Assembly: GCA_964370965.1 (NCBI GenBank) | Contig: CAYJLW010000007.1 | Span: forward strand, 27,190 to 91,189 | DNA length: 64,000 nt | Direction: 5' to 3' | Source of the DNA: CAYJLW01 sp964370965 | GTDB lineage: Bacteria; Actinomycetota; Acidimicrobiia; UBA2766 | In this document: positions 58,122-64,000 of the stretch, piece by piece | Position numbering within the stretch: the first letter of the stretch is position 1 | Layout: each line of letters opens with the position of its first letter | Made by a program: the position numbers and the translations under genes | The notes under the pieces: generated by a model | Told to the model about the DNA's origin: nothing | Database searches by the model: none | What the model saw: only the letters and a program-made list of their open reading frames with translations

Positions 58122-59183
58122 ATGTCGGCCCCCACCGCCCCCACCGCCCCCACCGCCACGCTCGGCACCGCCGGTCGCTGGGCGATTCCCTTCGTGGTCC
58201 TGGTGCTCGTCCTGCCGATCGTCGTGGTGAGCGGAAACCTCCGCAAGGTCCCGGTCGTGGGCGGCTGGTTCGGGCCGCCCCGTCTCGTGCCCACCACTCC
58301 GGTCGACGTCGGCCTCGACGTCACCAAGGTCACGGCCGGCGACGGGGCGGTCTGGCTGCTGCGCTCCTCGGACCACCGCCTGTTGCGGGCCGACCGCCCC
58401 GCCGGCAGCGGCATCCGGGTGCCCGACGCCACCCGGGAGGTCGTCGCGGGCGGGGGGCGGCTCTGGCTCTTCTCAGCAGGTGACCTCCTGAGTGTCGACC
58501 CGAAGACCGGCCGTGTCGGGGAACCCGTCGAGCTCGACGCCCCCGATGGCGATTTCACGTCGTTCAGCCCCGACGAGATGGTGTGGGGCGCCGGGAGCCT
58601 CTGGGTCCTGGACGACACGAAGCTCCTCTCCGTCGGACGCGAGGGCACCGTGACGCACCGCGTGGTCCTCCCCCTCGACCAGGCCTCGGCGAGGGTGCGG
58701 CTCCTCGCCCAGGGAGACGCCGCCTGGGTCGTGACGGAGCGGCGCTACGACGTCGTCGTGATCCGCGTCGACGCCGCCTCGGGGCGGGCGGAGCAGGTGC
58801 TGGAACTGCCGGGCATGTCGCTGCAGTCCTTCGACACCGGAGCGGCAACTCTCGCCGGCATCTGGTTCGCGGCCAACGACAAGAAGACGAACCACGCCTA
58901 CGCGATCGAGATCGACGCCCGCGACGCGACTCCGACGAAACGGCGCGCCGAATCCGAATGGTGCCCGTCGGACATGCGCGCCGGAGGAGGACAGATCTGG
59001 TGGCGCTGCGGCGCGGCGCTGGAGCACCTCTCGGGCTCCCAGGAAGTCGACGCCAAGGCCGACGTCCAGCCGGAGGGGTTCACCTTGACGGACTGGGCGG
59101 TGGACGACGACGGCGTCGCCTGGTTCGTGATCCACGACGGCGCCGACCAGTCCGTCCTCCGGCACATGCCCCCGTCCCGCTGA
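58122..59183 (+). CDS. Membrane-anchored beta-propeller-like protein, unknown function
   Basis: The product has 353 residues. A low-complexity start (PTAPTAPTA) and one helix (AIPFVVLVLVLPIVVVSG) anchor an extracytoplasmic domain. Repeated strand units contain WLL, LWLFSAGDLLSVDPKTGRV, LWVLDDTKLLSV, AWVVTERRYDVVVIR and AWFVIHDG, a pattern typical of NHL or Vgb-like beta-propellers. Two Cys lie near residue 280 (EWCPSDM) and 292 (WWRCGA). The ligand is unknown. Confidence 0.65.
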   Translation: MSAPTAPTAPTATLGTAGRWAIPFVVLVLVLPIVVVSGNLRKVPVVGGWFGPPRLVPTTPVDVGLDVTKVTAGDGAVWLLRSSDHRLLRADRPAGSGIRVPDATREVVAGGGRLWLFSAGDLLSVDPKTGRVGEPVELDAPDGDFTSFSPDEMVWGAGSLWVLDDTKLLSVGREGTVTHRVVLPLDQASARVRLLAQGDAAWVVTERRYDVVVIRVDAASGRAEQVLELPGMSLQSFDTGAATLAGIWFAANDKKTNHAYAIEIDARDATPTKRRAESEWCPSDMRAGGGQIWWRCGAALEHLSGSQEVDAKADVQPEGFTLTDWAVDDDGVAWFVIHDGADQSVLRHMPPSR

Positions 59184-59218
59184 CCATCCGCCGCCGGCGC
59201 CCCCGCCAACCGCCGAAC

Positions 59219-59270
59219 GGTGTTCGCGTGCAGAATGTAACGTCTGCGTTCCAGCCAGCACGCGAACAGC
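59219..59270. repeat. Palindromic hairpin repeat, copy B
   Basis: TGTTCGCGTGC and GCACGCGAACA form perfect 11-bp outer arms. Inside, GAATGTAACGTCTGCGTTCC matches copy A (29988-30040) except that the inner AACG-CGTT unit is inverted (TCTG instead of CAGA). It marks the border between host genes and the IS-rich region. Confidence 0.75.
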
Positions 59271-59296
59271 CCCGGCCGGACCCGGATGCCGGTCGT

Positions 59297-59671
59297 TCAA
59301 CCCTGACGCCGGACGATCCTGTCGATCGCGCCCCTCGCCTCATCCACGACGGAACCCCGCGACAAGGCTTCGAGCGCGTCGGCCGATCCATCGCGCATGC
59401 GTTCCCCGGCGATCCAGTGCCCGCCGGCGCGGGTGCCGAAGGGCGACCAGAACAGCGCGAGCTTGTCAGCCGACGTCGACGAGAACTCCACCGCCGGACG
59501 CTCAATGGATTCCGCGAGCAGCGTCGGCGTCCACGCCTGCACATGGCCATCGTCGGGTCGCTCGTCGAGCCCGAGGAGGCCGCGGAGTCGATCGTTCTCC
59601 GCCCGCAACTCCTCCACCTCCCGCAGGAGATCCTGCCTGGGAGGGTCGTCCCGACCGGTCGCGGGGCTCAT
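59297..59671 (-). pseudogene. TOTE conflict-system primase-like protein, N-terminal remnant
   Basis: 124 residues survive. EELRAENDRLRGLLGLDERP and ADKLALFWSPFGTRAGGHW match the N-terminal coiled segment and the KxALFxxLFxGR start of TOTE-type archaeo-eukaryotic primases. The catalytic primase, helicase and nuclease parts are absent, so this is a fragment. It abuts the IS256-type remnant at 59668. Confidence 0.5.
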
Positions 59672-60282
59672 CGCCGGGGGCGTGCGGTCACCGCAGATCG
59701 TCCCAGTCGGGCCAGTAGGTCTCTGCCGCGTCGACAGAGCTCCTCCAGCGGCCGGGACTGCCAGGCGGTCACCTCTTCGAGCACGGCGTCGGTGATCTTC
59801 GAGATCGTCTCGTGGGACAGCTCGGTGCCGGTCGTCCGGGCCAGATGCGCCTGGATGCCCCGGACGGTCATGCCGCCGGCGTACAGCGAGATGATCATCT
59901 CGTCGAGGCCCCCGACACGCCGGGAGCCCTTGGGCACCAGGCGGGGCTCGAAGGTCCCCGCCCGGTCCCGGGGCGTGCCCAGCTCGACGTCGCCGACCTC
60001 GGTCGCCACCGTCTTGGGCGTGGTGCCGTTGCGCGAGTTCCCCGATCCCCGACCGGCCGGGTCGCCCTTCTCATAGCCCAGGTGACCGGTCAGCTCAGCC
60101 TGCAAGCCGCGCTCCAGGACGGCCTTGATCATCTCCGGCAAGAATCCGCCCTCACCAGTCAGCTGCACGTCCCCGGCATCGACCCGGGACATCAGCTCGT
60201 CGAGCAGCCCAGCCTCCACCAGCTGCTCCACCGCAGCCCGCTCCGCCGAACGCTCCACGCTCTTGTCGTCGGTCATGGTCAT
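59668..60282 (-). pseudogene. IS256-family transposase, N-terminal part only
   Basis: 204 residues, of which about 180 match IS256 transposases: GGFLPEMIKAVLERGLQAEL, HLGYEKGDPAGRGSGNSRNG, RDRAGTFEPRLVPKGSRR and ISKITDAVLEEVTAWQSRPL. The match stops near 59739, just before the first catalytic Asp, so the DDE domain is lost. The element is inserted in the IS3 orfB downstream of orfA, and its left end lies near 60345. Confidence 0.85.
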
Positions 60283-60344
60283 GTGACTACCTCACAGGTT
60301 GAGGAACTCCTACACAAACCATCTGACACGCCCGAGCGCCCCCT

Positions 60345-60401
60345 GCAACCGGCGCGCACCCCGACCAGCGGAATCAGCTCGGTGACAGCCTCGTCGATCA
60401 T
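60345..60401 (-). pseudogene. IS3-family orfB fragment
   Basis: The ATG at 60401 overlaps the orfA stop by 4 bp. About 19 residues (MIDEAVTELIPLVGVRAGC) match the orfB start before the IS256-type element interrupts it. Confidence 0.55.
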
Positions 60402-60850
60402 CGCGTCTCGCCCGTCTCGTGCGTGGCGTTGCCGGTGGCGAACTGCTCCAACAACGCCGAGAGCTTTCCCTGGATCTCGATCACCTTGCGGGCCTTGTCG
60501 AGCTCACCTTCGAGACGGTCCACCCGATGGCGGAGCTTGGCGTTCTCCCGCTCGAGCGGATCTGCCGGTTGGCGACCGGCCGGCTTGGCCAACGCCTCGA
60601 GAGCGCCGCCGTCGCTCTGCTTGCGCCACGCGGTGATCAGCGACGAGTACAGGCCCTCACGTCGCAGCAGCGCACCCTTGCCGGCCTTGTCGAGCGTCTC
60701 GTACTCGGCCAACACGCGCGCCTTGTACTTCGCCGAGTACCGGCGCGGGCCACGAGCCCGCTCCGGCACCTCGGGATCCGGATCAGTCATGTCGTTCATC
60801 ACGCCAGCATCGCCGCGCGCGGACAACAGATCGGTGATGGTCTCGCTCAT
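60398..60850 (-). CDS. IS3-family transposase OrfA
   Basis: The product has 150 residues. A HTH region (RRYSAKYKARVLAEYETLDK, LLRREGLYSSLITAWRKQ) is followed by a leucine-zipper-like coil (ENAKLRHRVDRLEGELDKAR). OrfA acts with OrfB for transposition; OrfB is truncated here, so the element is immobile on its own. The element is inserted into the transposition-ATPase gene at about 60910. Confidence 0.85.
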   Translation of the reverse strand: MSETITDLLSARGDAGVMNDMTDPDPEVPERARGPRRYSAKYKARVLAEYETLDKAGKGALLRREGLYSSLITAWRKQSDGGALEALAKPAGRQPADPLERENAKLRHRVDRLEGELDKARKVIEIQGKLSALLEQFATGNATHETGETR

Positions 60851-60927
60851 CGGGGAGAGTCCTTCCCCGCCCTCTCAGCTCAATGAAACGGCAGTCAGAC
60901 CTGCCTCACCCGAGGTTGACACAGAGG

Positions 60928-61523
60928 GCCACACCACCATCTACTTGGGCAACCCCGCCATCGGCGCCCGCGGCATCTACGCGGCCATCGTCACCGCCCT
61001 CGGTGGCGTGCCCCGCTACCACAAAGCGTCGCTCATCCCACAGACCGCCGATGCCCTCGCCGCTGAAGAGAACGAGCGCGGCAAACGCGTCGCGGTCGTC
61101 GTCGACGAAGCGCACCTACTCGCCGCCGACCAACTCGAAGAGCTCCGCATGCTCACCAACGCCGACATGGACTCGCACTCCGCGTTCGCCTGCCTCCTCG
61201 TCGGCCAACCCACACTGCGCCGGCGCATCAAGCTCGTCACCTTCGCCGCTCTCGACCAGCGCATCGCCCTGCGCTACGCCATGCCCCCCATGAGCCCAGC
61301 CGAGACGACCGCGTACATCGCCCACCACCTCAACCTCGCCGGCCGCGCCGACACACTCTTCTCCGACGACGCCACCGCGCTCATCCATCAGGTGTCGCGC
61401 GGCCTGCCTCGGGCAGTCAACAACCTCGCACTACAGGCCCTCGTCGCCGCCTACGCCGCCAAGAAAGCCCTCGTCGACGAGTCGTCCGCACGGGTCGCTG
61501 TCACCGAGACCACAGCCGAGTGA
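60928..61523 (+). pseudogene. ExeA/TniB-like transposition ATPase, 5' truncated by the IS3 element
   Basis: The surviving 198 residues begin TEGHTTIYLGNPAIGARG, just after where Walker A should be. Walker B is RVAVVVDEAHLLAADQLEE; sensor and C-terminal segments (LLVGQPTLRRRIKLVTFAAL, GLPRAVNNLALQALVAAYAA) follow. Walker A is lost to the IS3 insertion. Such ATPases serve Tn7/Mu-like DDE transposases. Its paralogous tail occurs at 13464-13593. Confidence 0.75.
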
Positions 61524-61700
61524 CCACCGACGACACGAACAAGACGCCACCGCCCACCGCCTCAGCGCGCCCCGAACTCGTCTCCACACAACGTGTCGTC
61601 GCCATGCTCATCGAACGTGTCGGCCAACACCATGGTCACGGGGGTGGGGCCACTTCAAACCATCACAACTGGCCGAAGTGGGGCCAGATCAAGATGTCAT
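61520..61700 (+). other. IS right-end region with short truncated frame
   Basis: A frame overlapping the ATPase stop by 4 bp encodes about 37 residues (RPELVSTQRVVAMLIERVG), then runs into GGGGCCACTTC and GAAGTGGGGCC, which face each other like an IS end. Similar sequence (GTGGCCACTTTGGG) follows the other ATPase remnant at about 13713. Confidence 0.4.
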
Positions 61701-61768
61701 TCCCAGTCTGTCAGGGTGACGTGAGACAACTGCGGTATCGGATCATCCCTACGGGGCGAGAGGAGGCC

Positions 61769-62820
61769 ATGCGCCTGCATCTGTCGCGTCTCGCCTTCCG
61801 ACTCGCCCGCATCGACCCGACAAGGTCGATGGCGGGAGCCCACGCCCCGTTCCAGGCGCTGCTGGACGCGACATGTGCGGTACCGACGACGACGCACCTC
61901 ACGCTCCGGCTGCGTCACGAACGCGAGGGTGACACGTCCCGGTTCGCTGCACACCTGTTGGCAACCACCATCGAGCCGCCACCCGCGACGGAGGCGTGCG
62001 CCCTGGCCGAGGTCGTCGCGCGGCTGTTCGAGCAGCCGTCCTCACCCTGGCTCCTGACCCCGGCAGACCCCGACACCCTGCCAAGGATGCCCGACGCCGA
62101 CGTCCGCTTCCTGCGTCAGCGCGCTCTCGAAGTGCTGGACGAAGCCGGCCGCCCCCACACCGTGCCGGCCCGCTTCCGCCATCCCGGCCCGGGAGCCTGG
62201 GACCGCATGATCGCGGCGATCTCCAGCTGCGAAGGCATCCTCGACCTCTGCCTCACGCTCACACCGACCGTCCTCACACCTCAGGAGCAGGAGGCCCTGG
62301 CCGCCGCAAGGGATTCCCTCCACCTGCCCGCCACGGCTCCGGGGGAGCGCCGCATCCACGCCACGCTCGCCGACACGGTCGCCTCGTTCCAGACCCCGAT
62401 CGCCGCCCTCCATCTCGTTGTCGCGTCTGATCGGCCCATCGCCGAGGCGGCGCTGGGGATTCTCGCCGGCTCCCTCACAGCGCCCTTCGACACCATCAAC
62501 ATCCGGGGGCCCGGGTCGCCGCCCCCACACAGCTCATCGGAGGCGGCTGTGTCGTCGATCCGGCACGTGACCCCAAGGCGGTCTGCGCCCCGATCGCCGA
62601 GGGTCGCCCGTGGATCGGATCAGGCAATCGTTGCTTCACGGACCTCGTCACCGCGGACGAGACCAGCTTCCTCCTGTGCTGGCCGATCAGGTCGGACGGA
62701 ACCCTGCCCGGTGTCCCCACCGGTGCGCCCCACCCGCTCGCCGGCAAGGACGACGACGTCATCACCCTCGCCCACCTCGAGGACGACACGCCTGTGCACA
62801 TCGGCATCCGTAGCAGTAGG
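61769..62820 (+). pseudogene. HerA/VirB4-like ATPase, N-terminal region, frameshifted and truncated
   Basis: The ATG at 61769 has GGAGG close by. About 245 residues run in one frame (MRLHLSRLAFRLARIDPTRS, HPGPGAWDRMIAAISSCEG) to a G-run at 62505-62509. The continuation lies in another frame: ARVAAPTQLIGGGCVVDP, FTDLVTADETSFLLCWPIRS and DTPVHIGI. This resembles the N-terminal part of HerA/VirB4-type ATP-binding proteins before their P-loop, which is absent. The frame is cut at about 62820 by an RHS fragment. The frameshift could be a sequencing error, but the truncation is clear. Confidence 0.45.
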
Positions 62821-62965
62821 TGGTGGTCACGGTGTTGTCCGTGAGAGAAGTGCGGTTGGCGTTGCGCCCCGAGGGTATCGCCCCCACGCCCGGGCAACCC
62901 GCCGCCTGGTCGGTGTAGCCGTAGGCGAGGGTGTGCCCGGGCACCCAGGCCGATCCTGCAGGCCC
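62815..62965 (-). pseudogene. Orphan RHS-repeat fragment
   Basis: On the minus strand the frame reads GSAWVPGHTLAYGYTDQAAG and SGRNANRTSLTDNTVTTTYC, an RHS/YD-repeat signature. It is out of context: upstream is the likely immunity gene, downstream the broken ATPase. Such displaced RHS pieces are typical of polymorphic-toxin loci. Confidence 0.6.
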
Positions 62966-62995
62966 TTGACAGAAGGGTCAGGAGAGCCGTCAATA

Positions 62996-63487
62996 TCATC
63001 GCCCCTTCTCTTCAACCGACATCACACCCGGCACGCGGCGCAGAGCCTCCACGATCTCCTCAGGAGGTTCCCTGCCAACATCCAGTTGGGTCGTCAGTCG
63101 ATCGGGGTCACAAATCAACGCGCCGAACGCGTACCCGACACCATCACGAAGCGACCACTCGCGCAAGATGCGTCCCATCTCGTCCAGTACTCGCTCGGCC
63201 CGGTTCTCGGGCATCGATTGCAGGCTGACCAAGTAGTGGATGTCCAGACCATCGACTGCAATGGCTCCAGCATCCTCTGGGGGAGCGCACAGGACGTATT
63301 CTCCGTTCGTCCCCCCGGTTTCCGAAGGCTCTACGAATGCCCGGTAGCCGATGCCAGCGAGTATCCCTATGGATGCCACACAGAGCAAGGTCTTCATCCA
63401 CCGTCTAGGAGGGGGGGGCTTCTCCTGACTGGCGGACTTCTCCTGAGTGACTCCAGCGGGTTCGTGGCGCCCTTCGCCTACAGCCAT
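62996..63487 (-). CDS. Probable immunity protein of the RHS toxin (single-pass membrane protein)
   Basis: The product has 163 residues from the ATG at 63487, overlapping the RHS gene by 10 bp. A cytoplasmic Pro/Lys-rich segment (QEKPPPPRRW) is followed by one helix (TLLCVASIGILAGIGYRAFV) and an extracytoplasmic domain with DAGAIAVDGLDIHYLVSLQS and CDPDRLTTQLDVGREPP. An alternative start is the Met at 63397. I recognise no family. Its position right after the toxin tip suggests immunity; that is inference. Confidence 0.5.
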   Translation of the reverse strand: MAVGEGRHEPAGVTQEKSASQEKPPPPRRWMKTLLCVASIGILAGIGYRAFVEPSETGGTNGEYVLCAPPEDAGAIAVDGLDIHYLVSLQSMPENRAERVLDEMGRILREWSLRDGVGYAFGALICDPDRLTTQLDVGREPPEEIVEALRRVPGVMSVEEKGR

Positions 63488-64000
63488 CCCGCCGCACCTC
63501 CCTCCTTCCACTTCATGCACCATTGCCGCGGCCGATACACCTTGTAGTCGAAGGCGCGATTTGGCCTGGTGACTCGATCCACAGGCCCGGAGGTCGAGAC
63601 CTCGTATCGATACCGAGCCCCAACGCGACTCACACCCTGGGGATTCGACAGAGTTACCGTCGCCCACTGGAATGCATTGCCACCAGCGCTCTTCTTGCCA
63701 CCCGGGCCGCTGACATTGAACACGCCAGCAGTCCAAGGAAGCGCGAAACGCAAGCTGAAACGGAGTGACGAATACCTGGATGTCAAGCCCAAGTACCCAA
63801 ATGGAGCGGTCCCGGGCCCTCCCACACGCACCCATCTTGTCACGGACTTCTTGCAGGTCTTTCGCCCGTCGAGATCGTCGGTGTTGACGGGGTCCCCGAA
63901 CACGTACGTGTACGGGTTGGCGCAGCCGCCTTGGACGGGGTCGACTTGGGTGAAGCGGCCGAGGTTGGGGAGGTAGGGGCGGGCGCCCATCTCGACGACC
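63478..64000 (-). CDS. RHS-family polymorphic toxin, C-terminal part (5' end outside window)
   Basis: The frame is open at the right edge. VEMGARPYLPNLGRFTQVDP, GGCANPYTYVFGDPVNTDDL and DG are the conserved end of an RHS core, after which the C-terminal tip varies. The 125-residue tip (from RKTCKKSVTRWVRVGG to EGGAAGWL) looks beta-rich with two Cys and no nuclease motif I know. The RHS shell should be secreted and release the tip. It overlaps the next gene by 10 bp. Confidence 0.8.
   Translation of the reverse strand, partial: VVEMGARPYLPNLGRFTQVDPVQGGCANPYTYVFGDPVNTDDLDGRKTCKKSVTRWVRVGGPGTAPFGYLGLTSRYSSLRFSLRFALPWTAGVFNVSGPGGKKSAGGNAFQWATVTLSNPQGVSRVGARYRYEVSTSGPVDRVTRPNRAFDYKVYRPRQWCMKWKEGGAAGWL

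Overview
The window is a high-GC (roughly 70%) bacterial scaffold with dense, often 4-bp-overlapping genes, frequent GTG and TTG starts, and many promoters that seem to give leaderless mRNAs. Gene content fits an actinobacterium, possibly an uncultured member of the Acidimicrobiia: paired acyl-CoA dehydrogenases, a BTAD-type regulator without an NTPase domain, ATC-hydrolase and nitronate monooxygenase families, and a CobA-HemD fusion. The lineage is inferred from style and gene families only. Two runs of 100 N (12894-12993 and 15572-15671) are scaffold gaps inside repeat arrays.

Layout. 1-12.8 kb is mostly core metabolism: a chelatase-type VWA protein, a large secreted subtilase, a nitronate monooxygenase/ATC-hydrolase cluster, a redoxin, an ApgM-like/HAD fusion overlapping cobA-hemD, and an AI-2E-type transporter. 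12.8-15.8 kb is an accessory island bounded on both sides by the same hairpin repeat family. It holds wrecked abiE and transposition-ATPase genes and an intact-looking HTH/nucleotidyltransferase pair. 15.8-20.7 kb has SprT-like, ABC exporter, thiS and thiE genes in one overlapping chain, then a STAND-like ATPase. 20.9-26.5 kb is one giant secreted protein. 26.6-29.7 kb has vapBC, a lipoprotein and a secreted phosphoesterase. 30-39.9 kb is a defence island on the minus strand: hsdM, HepT/MntA, a 1.6-kaa DUF4011-helicase-Vsr-type protein, DUF5131, and an hsdR that has lost its motor. 40-46.3 kb holds two acyl-CoA dehydrogenases, an MBL hydrolase and a large regulator. 46.4-55.2 kb is a two-gene operon of giant secreted proteins. 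55.4-59.2 kb has sufC-sufS and two membrane-associated genes. 59.2-64 kb is a graveyard of nested IS elements, a TOTE-like fragment, a broken HerA/VirB4-like ATPase and the end of an RHS polymorphic toxin with its likely immunity gene.

How the pieces relate. Four very large exported proteins are the most unusual content. The 1851-aa and 1780-aa proteins look like diverged full-length paralogues of no family I recognise. The subtilase and the PKD/propeller protein share a different C-terminal module of about 90 residues. The PKD protein sits 11 bp upstream of one of the two giants, which links both sets. The defence genes are partly decayed (no hsdS found, hsdR lacking its helicase), so HsdM is probably an orphan, while the large helicase-nuclease and HepT/MntA look intact. 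Several palindromic repeats (a 54-bp perfect palindrome in two copies, a hairpin repeat at both mobile-region edges, and the array hairpin) look like small dispersed elements.
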